This document shows, piece by piece, positions 25,793-35,065 of a stretch of DNA of 64,000 nt (within the stretch, counting starts at the first letter, position 1; every line of letters begins with the position of its first letter). The DNA lies in contig NZ_CP075170.1 of NCBI RefSeq assembly GCF_024399315.1, forward strand, positions 3,038,001 to 3,102,000, written 5' to 3'. Under the pieces are notes generated by a model. That model was not told where the DNA came from. It ran no database searches and saw nothing but the letters and a program-made list of their open reading frames with translations. The translations under genes were made by a program, and so were the position numbers. The DNA comes from Chryseobacterium sp. MA9 (GTDB lineage: Bacteria > Bacteroidota > Bacteroidia > Flavobacteriales > Weeksellaceae).

Positions 25793-27592
25793 TTACTTTG
25801 CCGGAGTTAAAACAGCATTACCGGATTTAAATTCTTTTTTCAGCGGTGCCTTCGTTGTCGTAGGTGTTACAGGCTGTGGAGTTTCTGATACCGGAATAGA
25901 GGTTGATGTTGGTGCCGAAGCTCCTGATGCTGATTTAGGGCTATCGAGTGTTCTGGTATCCTTCAGATCCCAATCTTCTCTTGTTTCCCACAATCCTCTT
26001 ACGATCACTTTTTTATGGAAGATATATGCATCTTCAGCAAATACATCATTAGCGAAATCTGCTTCATCCCAGTATTTATTTCCGTTATTATCTACCAGAA
26101 TTCTTACAATATATTCTGCAGGTCTCAATATATCAAACTTTACTTTGTCACCTTTTATATATTTCTGATAGGCAATTTTGTCCGAAGAATCTATCAGCTG
26201 AATCCAATAATTTGCTTCCGGAGCATTTGAAATAGAGAACTCAACACTTCCAAACTGATCTATTTTAGCAACATCAAAGTCGAAACGCTTTGATTGGCTA
26301 TTTTTTGTATAGAATGAAGATACGGTTTCCTTAGGAACAGTAAGTTCATAGCTTTTTCCCATCACAAAATCCGATTGAACATGGATCTGATAAGGATTTG
26401 TTTCTGAAATTTTAGCTGTGAATGGTATAGTTGTTAAACTGTCGCCTTTGATTTTTAATGTCCATTTTGAAGGATCAATTTTATCTACAATATAGTTTGA
26501 TGCAAGCTTTAAATCTGCTTTTGGAGCGATTGAAGTTCCATCATTATCGCTCACGACATCCATCGCATTCTTCTTATTATATCTGTAAAATAAAGAAACG
26601 CTGTAGGCACTATCTTTTTTCGGACCTTTATTATGAGTAAACGTGAGTTTTTCATTCGCTGTCTGCCCCACATCATCTTTTACTGCATCAAACCAAATTC
26701 TGACAGAGTCGGATTTTGGGTTATGCGTTATTTTGATATCTTTTATTTTCTCATTCAGTGACTGAACTTTTACGTCATCAGGATTTCCTTCAAATGTCAT
26801 CAAAGCTCCTCCTGCGATTTCTTTCATTTCCACATATTTCACTGCTTTTTTGGAAGGATATACTTTTAAATTCAATCCTGAAATAGATTTCTCTACATTT
26901 ACAGGATCCTTCTGAAACCCAACCTTTTCTTTTCCCGGGTCATACATAGAATTTCCGTTCTCGTCGTCAAAAGCAATAATTTTATATTTTCCAGGGGTAA
27001 GATAATTCAGTTCATAATACCCATCTTCATCTACCTTGGTGATATAGTAAGGTTTTTTCTTATAATCCATTGTATCTTTTACCTGATACAATCCAACCAC
27101 AAGCTTATTTTCTGTTGTTGTTCCCGTTTTCTTTTTAATATCCATTGCATCTTTTACCTCACCACTGATGTAAAGATCATCCAGTTTGTCTCCCGTAGAA
27201 AAAGCAAAATTAAAATACCTCAGTATATTCGACTCGTTATTATCTACAATAGAATTTCCGAAATTGAAATTATAAGTTGTATTGGCCTGAAGAGTATCCG
27301 TCCATTGGATCAGCACAAACTTGTTGGCTATATTTGAAGGAAGAATCCTCGTTATCCCTTTAATAGGAGGTGAAATAATCAGGTTTTTATTGATATCCTT
27401 CAATGTCACATATTCATCAAAATCCAGACGGAGCTCGTGAATATCTTTTTTGACGTTAATTCTTGTAGTATCAATGTTTGAACTTAAAAACCTTGGCGCT
27501 AGAGTATCTTTAGGCCCTCCAACAGGAGATCCCACTCTTGCACATGAATGTACAAGAAAACAGATAACAAATAATAAAAGAAACCTTTTCAT
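25793..27592 (-). CDS. Lipoprotein with Ig-like domain, 599 aa
   Basis: A large surface or periplasmic lipoprotein. The start at 27592 (MKRFLLLF) places a lipobox, FLVHSCARVG, about 16 residues in; the longer frame begins at a TTG and would spoil it. The N-terminal part (to about residue 110) matches the bacterial SbsA-type Ig-like domain (PRFLSSNIDTT, DFDEYVTL, NTTYNFNFGN). A carboxypeptidase-regulatory-like stretch with YYELNYLTPGKYKIIAFDDENGN follows. The Pro/Thr-rich C-terminus is probably disordered. Function unknown. It lies between the serine hydrolase and the haem-binding gene, likely in one operon. Confidence 0.85.
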   Translation of the reverse strand: MKRFLLLFVICFLVHSCARVGSPVGGPKDTLAPRFLSSNIDTTRINVKKDIHELRLDFDEYVTLKDINKNLIISPPIKGITRILPSNIANKFVLIQWTDTLQANTTYNFNFGNSIVDNNESNILRYFNFAFSTGDKLDDLYISGEVKDAMDIKKKTGTTTENKLVVGLYQVKDTMDYKKKPYYITKVDEDGYYELNYLTPGKYKIIAFDDENGNSMYDPGKEKVGFQKDPVNVEKSISGLNLKVYPSKKAVKYVEMKEIAGGALMTFEGNPDDVKVQSLNEKIKDIKITHNPKSDSVRIWFDAVKDDVGQTANEKLTFTHNKGPKKDSAYSVSLFYRYNKKNAMDVVSDNDGTSIAPKADLKLASNYIVDKIDPSKWTLKIKGDSLTTIPFTAKISETNPYQIHVQSDFVMGKSYELTVPKETVSSFYTKNSQSKRFDFDVAKIDQFGSVEFSISNAPEANYWIQLIDSSDKIAYQKYIKGDKVKFDILRPAEYIVRILVDNNGNKYWDEADFANDVFAEDAYIFHKKVIVRGLWETREDWDLKDTRTLDSPKSASGASAPTSTSIPVSETPQPVTPTTTKAPLKKEFKSGNAVLTPAK

Positions 27593-27617
27593 GAAAATGT
27601 TTAAGCAAAAATAAACA

Positions 27618-28880
27618 TTATTCTCCAAAAACTTCCTGTCCGGAATTTAAAGTATCTTTATTGTCATGCATAACGGTGTGCAGCTTCTCCTTCTGTAAAG
27701 GAAAATCCTCGAATAATCCGGATAATGCAAGGGCTGTATATACTTTGTTTGAATATTTGTTTCCGATAGCCACGATGGTAACTTTAGATTTTAAAAGGTG
27801 GGCAAATACAGAGTTTGTACCATGCCACCATCCATTATGATACGTCAGCTTTTCACCATTATCAAAAATTTTCATCCTGAATCCTAAACCATAGTTATTC
27901 ATTCCTGCCTTTTCATTACTGTAAGGAGTGAAAACCATTTGCATCAGTTCTGGTTTCAGAAAGTTTTTCGAAAACATTGCTTTTGAGAAATTGTACAAAT
28001 CTCTTGGGGTAGTGTACACATTTTTGTCACCATAAATAAGATCCAGTCTGTCTAAAGGATACAATTTATTTCCCCCATAATAAAAAGACTGTGAAGCTGT
28101 TGGAATATCTTTTTCCTGGAAGATGTAAGTATTATTCATTTTCAACGGAGTGAAAACCATTTCTTTCATCGCCTGCGGGAAAGGAGTTTTTGTTACTTTT
28201 TCAACCAATAAAGCCAATAAAGCAAAGTTGGTATTACAGTACATAAATCCTGTATCGGTATCTCTTGCCAGATCAGGTTTGTATTTAATAATCATATTCA
28301 ATACATCCTGGTTCGTAATAAACGGTTTGGAAAGTTCTGCCGGTACAGGCTGTATTTTAGGAATAAAATATTCGTATTTCGGAAGACCGCTTCTTTGATC
28401 CAATAAAGTCTGAACGGTAACATTCGGATATGGAAATCCCGGAAAAAATTGGGTAAGATGGTCTGTAAGTTTTATTTTTCCTGCCTCAATAAGTTTCATC
28501 ATTGCCATTGCTGTTAATGTTTTTGAAACCGAAGCTACATGTAAAGGTGTATTTTTATCAATCGGCATCTGATTGCCTTCTCTTCCAAAACCTCTGTAGT
28601 TTTCGTAAAGAATCTCATCTCCTTTAGCAACTAAAATTCCACCGCTAAGATCTCCTCCATCCCATATTTTTTTGTAATACTGATCTATATAACTTACTGT
28701 TGTCTGCCTGTTCAGAAGCTGTCCATCACCTTTAGTGAAAATGTCCCCAAGATCTACGTTTCCATAGTTAGGAAGATTGGTTGCATTCTCTGCTGAAGCT
28801 TCTGTGGCTTCAGACTTTTTTTTACAAGAAAATATTGATAAAAGAACAGTTAGGATAAGTACAAAATTACGCTTCGTCAT
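27618..28880 (-). CDS. Serine hydrolase, beta-lactamase class C fold, lipoprotein
   Basis: A 420-residue penicillin-binding-protein-like hydrolase. The start at 28880 (MTKRNFVLIL) gives a lipobox LLSIFSCKKK, so it is a lipoprotein; the longer frame starts at a TTG. Catalytic motifs are SVSK (SxxK), YCN (YxN) and HNG near the C-terminus in place of KTG. The HxG form is more usual in esterases and peptidases of this fold than in true AmpC enzymes, so beta-lactam resistance should not be assumed. It is upstream of the Ig-like lipoprotein gene with a 25-nt gap. Confidence 0.9.
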   Translation of the reverse strand: MTKRNFVLILTVLLSIFSCKKKSEATEASAENATNLPNYGNVDLGDIFTKGDGQLLNRQTTVSYIDQYYKKIWDGGDLSGGILVAKGDEILYENYRGFGREGNQMPIDKNTPLHVASVSKTLTAMAMMKLIEAGKIKLTDHLTQFFPGFPYPNVTVQTLLDQRSGLPKYEYFIPKIQPVPAELSKPFITNQDVLNMIIKYKPDLARDTDTGFMYCNTNFALLALLVEKVTKTPFPQAMKEMVFTPLKMNNTYIFQEKDIPTASQSFYYGGNKLYPLDRLDLIYGDKNVYTTPRDLYNFSKAMFSKNFLKPELMQMVFTPYSNEKAGMNNYGLGFRMKIFDNGEKLTYHNGWWHGTNSVFAHLLKSKVTIVAIGNKYSNKVYTALALSGLFEDFPLQKEKLHTVMHDNKDTLNSGQEVFGE

Positions 28881-28943
28881 GAGATTCAAAATGAGCGGCA
28901 ATTTAATAAAACTCAAAAATAAATAATAAATAAGATAGGCATA

Positions 28944-29102
28944 TTATGAATTATTTAACATAAATGAGAGTGAAAATCGCGAATAGATAAAATAGCCAAG
29001 ATGACCAGAAGCAAAAATTTGTTTTCTAAACAGGAAGACCCTTTTTTCTGTGGAGAAAATCATTTCTAAGATTTCTTCAATTGTTATTGGTGTCCAAATC
29101 AT
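28944..29102 (-). pseudogene. Possible decayed small ORF
   Basis: The stretch 28881-29215 holds no confident gene. A 52-codon frame starting at an ATG at 29102 begins MIWTPITIEEILEMIFSTE, which looks like the N-terminus of a small Bacteroidota immunity-like family, but the following residues do not. A nearby frame reads KGLPV, stop, then a W/F-rich segment. This suggests a gene damaged by a small frameshift and a stop. Evidence is weak and chance is possible. Confidence 0.25.
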
Positions 29103-29215
29103 GATTACAGAGTTTCTTACTTGTTTAAAAATCAATATAAAATTGAAAATATACGAAAAAGCGAATTTACTTTTTGTAAATCCGCCTTTAGCTTTTATTT
29201 TCTTCGTTTATTAGC

Positions 29216-30145
29216 TTAACAATGTGAAGCTACAATTTTATCCACAATAAACTGGGCCAGTTTTTCTTTACTCTGATGCGTCCATCCGGCAATATGTGGT
29301 GTTACAATCGCTTTTTCGGATTCAAGAAGGTATTTTAGATTTTCATTTTCTGCTTCAATATTTTCGAAAGAAGACTTTTCATATTCCAATACATCAAGAC
29401 AGGTGCCTTTTACTTTTCCTGATTTCAATCCTTCTACTAAACTTTTAGTTTTCACATTTTTTCCTCTTGCCGTATTGACAAAATAGAAGTCATTTTTCAT
29501 CTCTGCAATGAAATTTTCGTCAATAAGATAATGAGTTTCTGAAGTCAAAGGAATATGTAAACTTAAAACCTCTGCAGACTGCTTCAGCTCTTCCAGTGAA
29601 ACCTGTGTTGCATATTCATCCGAAAGATCAGGGAGTATATCATGGAAGATCACTTTACATCCGAATCCTGAAAGCCTTTTAGCAGTTGCCTTCCCCATAT
29701 TTCCATATCCGATAAGCCCCACAGTTTTTCCCAGCAATTCATCTCCTCTGTTTTCTTCACGCTTCCAGATCCCGTTTTTCACTTCCTGAGAAGCAATAAA
29801 AAGTCTGTTCATGATCACAAGCAGCATTCCTACCACATGCTCTGCTACAGAATCTCTGTTTCCTTCCGGAGAATTGATCAGTTGGATTCCCAGCTTTTCA
29901 GCAACAGGAATGTCTATATTTTCCATTCCGGCACCTACTCTTGCAATAAATTTCAGGTTCTTACCTTTTTCCAGAAAGTTTTGGTCTAAAGGAATACGGC
30001 TTCTGATAATAATCCCGTCGTAATTTCCAATTTTATCACAAACCTCATCATAAGACGATGTAAAATCCTCTTCCAGTATAAAGTTTTTAGCAATCAACTG
30101 TTCTGTGATAAGAGGATGGTTTTTATCTAAAAGAAGTATTTTCAT
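29216..30145 (-). CDS. D-2-hydroxyacid dehydrogenase, NAD-dependent
   Basis: A 309-residue member of the SerA/D-isomer 2-hydroxyacid dehydrogenase family. The NAD motif GLIGYGNMG lies near residue 146, the substrate Arg is in VNTARGKNV, the Glu region in DVLEYE, and the catalytic His in TPHIAGWT. Length and lack of an ACT domain fit a short 3-phosphoglycerate or hydroxypyruvate-type enzyme. With no serine genes adjacent, the substrate is uncertain. It stands alone after a repeat-containing spacer. Confidence 0.88.
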   Translation of the reverse strand: MKILLLDKNHPLITEQLIAKNFILEEDFTSSYDEVCDKIGNYDGIIIRSRIPLDQNFLEKGKNLKFIARVGAGMENIDIPVAEKLGIQLINSPEGNRDSVAEHVVGMLLVIMNRLFIASQEVKNGIWKREENRGDELLGKTVGLIGYGNMGKATAKRLSGFGCKVIFHDILPDLSDEYATQVSLEELKQSAEVLSLHIPLTSETHYLIDENFIAEMKNDFYFVNTARGKNVKTKSLVEGLKSGKVKGTCLDVLEYEKSSFENIEAENENLKYLLESEKAIVTPHIAGWTHQSKEKLAQFIVDKIVASHC

Positions 30146-30203
30146 TTTTTATTTAATGGTTTTAGAGATAGGAGCATATTCCTAAGATTACTGTTTTTAT
30201 TCT

Positions 30204-30287
30204 ACCGCAAAGTTCGCAAATTTCTGAAAAAACAAATGCTTTTAAGCTCGCAAAGGCGTTAGCACTCAGCAAAGTTTAAAAGCATTT
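30204..30287. repeat. CGCAAAG-type intergenic element with inverted repeat
   Basis: The words CGCAAAG and TCGCAAA recur at 30207, 30214 and 30249. A perfect 12-bp inverted repeat (AAATGCTTTTAA at 30234-30245 and its complement at 30276-30287) encloses the last of them. On the minus strand the hairpin is followed by GTTTTTT, so it can terminate the thioesterase transcript. It is a different word from the CAGAT family. Confidence 0.6.
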
Positions 30288-30308
30288 TTATTGATAAAGT
30301 ATATAACT

Positions 30309-30851
30309 CTATTTTTTGTCTTTCTTAGATTCCTGCGGTTCCTGGAAGAGTTTTTTAAGTTCTACAGATTCCAAAGGTTTCATTCTTCCGGAAAGAATTA
30401 ATGAAAGTTCTTTTCTACGGAATGCAGCTGCAAATCTTTCTTTCTCTTCATCTGTTTCCGGGATCATTTCCGGAATAGGAATCGGACGGTTGAATTCATC
30501 TACAGCAACGAAGGTATAAATACCTGCATTGGTGTGAATTTTCTTCTGATTGATTGGGTCATCCAACCATACATCCACATATACTTCCATAGAAGTAGAG
30601 AATGCTCTGGAAACTTTAGATTCCAATACCACTACTCCGCCTTCCGGAATCGGGTGATTGAAAGATACGTGGTTTACAGAAGCTGTTACCACTCTTCTTT
30701 CGCAGTGTCTTGCTGCAGAAATAGACGCACAACGGTCCATTTTCGCTAAAAGTTCACCTCCAAAAAGATTTCTTAAAGAATTGGTTTCGTTCGGAAGAAC
30801 GATATTGGTCATAATGGTCAGAGATTCTGACGCTTTTTTTATTTTTGCCAT
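30309..30851 (-). CDS. Acyl-CoA thioesterase, hotdog fold
   Basis: A 180-residue cytosolic thioesterase of the YciA/BACH group, which splits acyl-CoA to free acid and CoA. Family features are the LPNETNSLRNLFGGELLAKMD start with the helix-capping Asn and active-site region, SVNHVSFNHPIPEG, and YTFVAVDEFNRPIPIP. One hotdog domain is followed by a charged tail, so it probably forms a hexamer. The start codon overlaps the end of the HU-like gene upstream by 13 nt, showing co-transcription. Confidence 0.9.
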   Translation of the reverse strand: MAKIKKASESLTIMTNIVLPNETNSLRNLFGGELLAKMDRCASISAARHCERRVVTASVNHVSFNHPIPEGGVVVLESKVSRAFSTSMEVYVDVWLDDPINQKKIHTNAGIYTFVAVDEFNRPIPIPEMIPETDEEKERFAAAFRRKELSLILSGRMKPLESVELKKLFQEPQESKKDKK

Positions 30852-31591
30852 CTAGTCTTAGTGTTGTTTGGAACGGCCGGAGCTGGTTTTACTCCTTTTC
30901 CGGCAGGTTTTGCTAATGAATCTTTTTTCAAAGAATCTGAAACGGATGTTTTCGGGGTATGTACCATCACCTTAGTTGTATCTTTTACAATTCTGTGGGT
31001 AGAGGTCTGTACAGAAACCTTATTGAAAGACTTCTTACCAAAAAGAAGCTCCTGCTGGGTAAATGCAAGGTATAAAATCCCCAAAACCGGAATAATCAAA
31101 AGAAAAACCCAGAGAATAGTCTTTCTGAATTTAAAATCTTTTTCGCGATTGACTGAAGGACTAACCTTTTCTCCGTTATTGATATCTGAAAATCTGATCT
31201 CTTCCAGTCCATAAAAGTCCGGACGTCCTGATTCTATTCTTTTTCCTTTGAAATGGGTATGTCCTTCTTCAATGAAGACTGTTCCAAGGTTTTGAATTTC
31301 AAGAACCTGTTCGGCCTGAAGTTTCTTCTTCCAAAAATCTGTCTGGATCTTCAGATCACTTCTTGAAGCTTCTAAAGACATCTGTTTCTGTCCTGCAATA
31401 AAAGCAGTAAGATCTTCAGCCTGTACTTCGTAGTCTATTGTAAATTCAATCTGACTGGCCGGAGGTAAGATGCTCCCGTTTTCGGAATTGATAATTGCCT
31501 TAGAATTTTTCAGTGAAAACACCCCAAAGCCTGGAACCGTGGCAGTTCCAAATTGTTTTAAGTATTCTAAAATGTATGCTGAAATATTCAT
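30839..31591 (-). CDS. HU-CCDC81-type membrane protein
   Basis: A 250-residue protein. Two N-terminal domains (residues 1-60 and about 65-135) resemble the bacterial HU-CCDC81 domains, with LEYLKQFGTATVPGFGVFSL and VLEIQNLGTVFIEEG. A transmembrane helix (TILWVFLLIIPVLGILYLAF, near 160) and a low-complexity Lys/Pro/Thr tail follow. Relatives in Bacteroidota often end in a SPOR domain that binds peptidoglycan at the septum; I see none here. A role in linking cell division and the envelope is a guess. The gene overlaps the thioesterase gene. Confidence 0.75.
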   Translation of the reverse strand: MNISAYILEYLKQFGTATVPGFGVFSLKNSKAIINSENGSILPPASQIEFTIDYEVQAEDLTAFIAGQKQMSLEASRSDLKIQTDFWKKKLQAEQVLEIQNLGTVFIEEGHTHFKGKRIESGRPDFYGLEEIRFSDINNGEKVSPSVNREKDFKFRKTILWVFLLIIPVLGILYLAFTQQELLFGKKSFNKVSVQTSTHRIVKDTTKVMVHTPKTSVSDSLKKDSLAKPAGKGVKPAPAVPNNTKTRWQK

Positions 31592-31644
31592 TTGGCAGCA
31601 AATTTATAACTTTTTCATGACTTTTTAAGATATTTAACCTATAT

Positions 31645-31672
31645 AAAAAAAGACCGCCGAAACAGTCTTTTG
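31645..31672 (-). terminator. Probable terminator of the TonB receptor gene
   Basis: On the minus strand AAAAGAC and GTCTTTT pair around a 10-nt GC-rich loop, followed by a T run. It lies about 125 nt past the receptor stop, so a less visible terminator may be nearer. Confidence 0.5.
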
Positions 31673-31795
31673 ATTATTCTGTATCAAAACAGGAATACAG
31701 GTATTTAAACTTCTTTTTTTAAGCTTAACAATTATAATGAAATGAGTAAAAGAGCAGATTTGCAGATTCACTTATTTGTTTCCCTAACCTTCTCA

Positions 31796-33931
31796 TTATT
31801 GAATCTTCCAGCTCACACCAAACATAAAGTTGGTTCCTGCCTGTGAAAAATAATACGGCTGTCCTTCGTAAACAGATCCATTGTTGACATATTTTTTGTT
31901 GAATAGATTATTCACCAATAGTTTTAAAGCAATTTCATTATTGGCAATTTTAAACTGATACTGAGCATTGAAATCTGTCAGGAAGTAATCTTTAAGCTGC
32001 AGGTTGGCATCTTCTGTATTATCCAGGTATTGTTTTCCTACATATTGATTCATTAAAGCAAACTGGAAATTCTTTGTGGGATTGAATTTCAAGCTTAAAT
32101 TGGCAATAACATTCGGAGAAAATGAAATCTGAGTATTTCCCAGGCTCTTAGGAATATCTCCATTTTGAATATTAAAATCCTGATTTCTGTTCTGGCTTAG
32201 TGTTACATTTCCGGAAACCTCCCATTGCTTGGATAGTTTTGCCAAAGCGCCAACCTCAACACCTCTCCTGTAGCTCTTTCCGGAATTGGTTCTGATGAAC
32301 GCTCCTACATTATTAAGTTCCCCATTTAAAACCAATTGGTTCACATAGTACATATAATAGACATTTGCAGTAAATGATACAACCCCGAACTGTTTTTCAA
32401 AACCAGCCTCAATATCGTGAAGTTTTTCAGCTTTCACATCGTTATTAGCCATCAAATCATCTCTGTTTGGTTCACGGTGGGCATGAGCGTATGACAGAAA
32501 TACTTTACCTCCTTCGATTCTGTAATTTACTCCGGCTTTTGGATTAAAGAACAGCCAGTTTTTGCTTAAATCTGCTCCTTCGCCATCACCTGCCATCAGG
32601 ATTTTGGTGTTATAGTTGATTTTTCTAAGCTGTAAATCACCAAAAAATTCAAAGTCATTTACTCTTAACAAAGCTTTTGCAAAACCGGAAATTTCATTCT
32701 TTATCGAGCGGCTTCTGTAATACTCACTTTCATCAATCTGAGGAAAAAATACTCCTGTAACATTTCCGTAGTGCCTTCCGTAATATTGGTTGGCTACTAC
32801 TCCTGCATTCAAATCTAAGTTTTCAAACTTTCCGTAAAGTGTTGAAACGATTCCATAAAAATCATTATTCAGCCATTTTTTTCTGATAAAGTCTGAATAT
32901 TTTATAGTTTGCCCTCCTTCAGTCAAATCAGGTAAATTGTATCTGGAAAAAGGATCTCCCTGCTTATAGTTTTCGTAATATCCTTTTCCTTTGGTATAGT
33001 GAAAAGTAGTTTCAAGATTCCATCTGTCACTGAATTTCTGTTCCCAAAGCAGCTGATAGTGGTTCTGTCTGTAATTGTCTGTTTCGTTGTCATAGAAACT
33101 TACGATATTCTCCCAATTGGCATCATAAATTGCTCCTGAGACATTAAACTTAGGATCGGTTTCCCATGTTTTACGGTCAATACCGTTCCATGCCTGATAC
33201 GTTTTCTCTTTTCCACCAAAAGCCATTAAGCGTAACTTGGTGTTCCCTTCTTCAAATAAGGCAGTAAAATTATAGGAATGTAAGTTTGATGAAGCCCTGT
33301 CGATATATCCGTCAGAATGAATATGGGTATATCTTCCCATTACGGAAAGACGGTTTTTCCAGAACTTGCCGGAACCTATCTCAGCTGAATATTTATAGGT
33401 ATTAAATGAGCCATAGCTGTCATCTGTTTTAAAATAAAACTTGTCTTCAGGATCTTTAGAAATCACATTGATACTTGCTCCGAAGGCTGAAACACCGTTA
33501 TTGGAAGTTCCCACCCCTCTTTGAATGACAATCTGTGAAGCAGAGCTTGTTAAATCCGGAACGTTGACAAAAAATGTTCCCTGACTTTCAGAATCATTAT
33601 ATGGGACACCATTCATCATTACATTAATCCCGCTTCCTGAAACTCCACGAATTCTAAAACCGGTATATCCTACCCCATTTCCTGCATCTGAAGTAGAAAT
33701 AATGGAGGTTTGATTTTTTAAAAGGATAGGAAGATCCTGTCCTAAATTTTTCCCGTCTAAATCTTTCTGTACATTGATGATTTCCTTCGCTACCGGCAGT
33801 CTTTTGGTAAAGTTGACGGCTTCTATTTCTCTGACTTTCAGAGAATCCTTATTCTGAGCCTGGATAAAGGCCACAGAACCTACGCTAAGCGCTAAAAAAA
33901 ATAATCCTTTCATTCTATAAATCTTTGACAT
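31796..33931 (-). CDS. TonB-dependent receptor, TPP-regulated (thiamin uptake)
   Basis: A 711-residue outer-membrane receptor. After a signal peptide (VAFIQAQ) comes the TonB-box region (REIEAVNF). The plug includes GYTGFRIRGVSGSG, MMNGVPYNDSESQGTF and GASINVISKD. A 22-strand barrel ends in the aromatic-rich terminal strand FMFGVSWKIQ. There is no N-terminal carboxypeptidase-like domain and no SusD partner. A TPP aptamer in the leader shows repression by thiamin pyrophosphate, so the cargo is probably thiamin or a pyrimidine/thiazole precursor. TPP-controlled TonB receptors are known in Bacteroidota. Cargo remains inference. Confidence 0.92.
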   Translation of the reverse strand: MSKIYRMKGLFFLALSVGSVAFIQAQNKDSLKVREIEAVNFTKRLPVAKEIINVQKDLDGKNLGQDLPILLKNQTSIISTSDAGNGVGYTGFRIRGVSGSGINVMMNGVPYNDSESQGTFFVNVPDLTSSASQIVIQRGVGTSNNGVSAFGASINVISKDPEDKFYFKTDDSYGSFNTYKYSAEIGSGKFWKNRLSVMGRYTHIHSDGYIDRASSNLHSYNFTALFEEGNTKLRLMAFGGKEKTYQAWNGIDRKTWETDPKFNVSGAIYDANWENIVSFYDNETDNYRQNHYQLLWEQKFSDRWNLETTFHYTKGKGYYENYKQGDPFSRYNLPDLTEGGQTIKYSDFIRKKWLNNDFYGIVSTLYGKFENLDLNAGVVANQYYGRHYGNVTGVFFPQIDESEYYRSRSIKNEISGFAKALLRVNDFEFFGDLQLRKINYNTKILMAGDGEGADLSKNWLFFNPKAGVNYRIEGGKVFLSYAHAHREPNRDDLMANNDVKAEKLHDIEAGFEKQFGVVSFTANVYYMYYVNQLVLNGELNNVGAFIRTNSGKSYRRGVEVGALAKLSKQWEVSGNVTLSQNRNQDFNIQNGDIPKSLGNTQISFSPNVIANLSLKFNPTKNFQFALMNQYVGKQYLDNTEDANLQLKDYFLTDFNAQYQFKIANNEIALKLLVNNLFNKKYVNNGSVYEGQPYYFSQAGTNFMFGVSWKIQ

Positions 33932-33987
33932 TTAATGAATAAAAGGGGATCGATAAGATATTATACAATTCAGCGCTCTATAATGAC

Positions 33988-34059
33988 GCATCCCTAAACA
34001 GCATTACCTGTTCCAGGTTCATTGGGTATAATCTCAGCCTGTTAAAGCACCCCTTTATT
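33988..34059 (-). promoter_or_regulatory. TPP riboswitch upstream of the TonB receptor
   Basis: On the minus strand the leader contains GGGGUGC, then CUGAGA, ACCC, UGAACCUG and a final AGGGA, the conserved words of the THI element in the right order. It begins close to the predicted transcription start. Downstream, 33938-33948 (AATAAAAGGGG on the plus strand), just before the receptor ATG, can pair with the 5' strand of the aptamer (34050-34059). This gives a mutually exclusive structure. Confidence 0.93.
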
Positions 34060-34066
34060 TCAGCCG

Positions 34067-34074
34067 CAAAATTA
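34067..34074 (-). promoter_or_regulatory. -7 box for the TPP-controlled receptor
   Basis: TAATTTTG on the minus strand matches TAnnTTTG. The start near 34060 places the aptamer at the 5' end of the mRNA. No TTG is seen at -33. Confidence 0.55.
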
Positions 34075-34191
34075 CAAAAAATATATGAGATGAATGAGAA
34101 TTTAAAATTCAGGTTATGGGTTGCAGGATATTGGGTTACAGGATGGCAAAAACATTATGAAAAATACGAGTTATTCATCATTTATAATTCT

Positions 34192-34962
34192 TTAGTAAGT
34201 TTTGTTGTCTGAGTCAACATAATAGTAGCTTTTTCCATCTTTCGTAACTTCAAACATCTTCCCCAGTTTCCAGCTGAAGTTTCTTTTAATATTGGCATAC
34301 TCAAAAGGAATAATGATCTTATTGTTAACATCAATCACTCCAAATTTATCATTATTGGAAGCAACAATCATTGGATTGGCTACATCATCTCCTTCCATAA
34401 TATACAGATACTGATATTGAGGATAAATCTGGAACTGCCTGTAATCTGCAGCATTGACAAATTTTGATTTTTCAATGATTCCGTAAAAGCCGTTCAAAGT
34501 GTAAGCCTGAAATAACTGCTGCTTATATTCTTCAAATTTACATTTACCAAAGTCTGCTTCTTTAAATTGATAAACTCTCTTTCCCGACTGATCTATACGG
34601 TAAGAAATCATATCTTTTTCTACGGTAGCATAGTTTTTTGTTCCAAATTTTCTAACTTTTTCATTGGGTGAATTCAAAAGATTACAGTCTTCATAAAAAA
34701 ATACAGCAATATGATATTCCGGCTGAATAATAAATTTTCCATTCTGGTTAACATACCCGAAATGATCTCCCTTCTTTTTAGGAATCAAAACCGGAATATC
34801 TTTATTGATTAACACCAAATCTGGATTAGGCTTATTGGCTTTAACCCCTTTCTTAACCATAGTTTTAGCCCCTTTTTTCACCGTCATTTTCTTCACAGAT
34901 TTAGTCTGTGAAAAAACGAAAGCCGAAATAAAAACGCATAAAACAATCAGGATATTTTTCAT
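34192..34962 (-). CDS. Secreted WG-repeat protein
   Basis: A 256-residue exported protein. The start at 34962 (MKNILIV) is chosen so the signal peptide begins at once; an ATG 9 nt upstream is also in frame. A lysine-rich linker follows (VKKMTVKKGAKTMVKKG), then WG/KWG-type repeats such as HFGYVNQNGKFIIQPEY, YGIIEKSK and KFGVIDVNNKIIIPFEY, which form a beta-propeller-like scaffold. Function unknown. Two tandem TATTTTTG boxes at 34979-34986 and 34991-34998 (minus strand) may be its promoters. Confidence 0.82.
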   Translation of the reverse strand: MKNILIVLCVFISAFVFSQTKSVKKMTVKKGAKTMVKKGVKANKPNPDLVLINKDIPVLIPKKKGDHFGYVNQNGKFIIQPEYHIAVFFYEDCNLLNSPNEKVRKFGTKNYATVEKDMISYRIDQSGKRVYQFKEADFGKCKFEEYKQQLFQAYTLNGFYGIIEKSKFVNAADYRQFQIYPQYQYLYIMEGDDVANPMIVASNNDKFGVIDVNNKIIIPFEYANIKRNFSWKLGKMFEVTKDGKSYYYVDSDNKTY

Positions 34963-35065
34963 ATTCACCATTTGTCTACAAAAATACGACCAAAAATAGA
35001 TATTATAAAATTCATATTTATAAAGAATCTAAATAATTTCGTTTCTATAAAATATTAAAAATTCG

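Noticed and set aside
27618..28880. Beta-lactam resistance gene
   Set aside because: The fold matches class C beta-lactamases, but the third motif is HNG and the protein is a lipoprotein, which fits esterase or peptidase relatives better.
27593..28916. Longer forms of the lipoprotein and serine hydrolase genes starting at TTG codons
   Set aside because: They would place 12 extra residues before clear lipoprotein signal peptides that begin at in-frame ATG codons.
31796..33931. SusC-type glycan receptor
   Set aside because: No SusD partner, no CarboxypepD domain, and a TPP aptamer in the leader point to thiamin rather than polysaccharide uptake.
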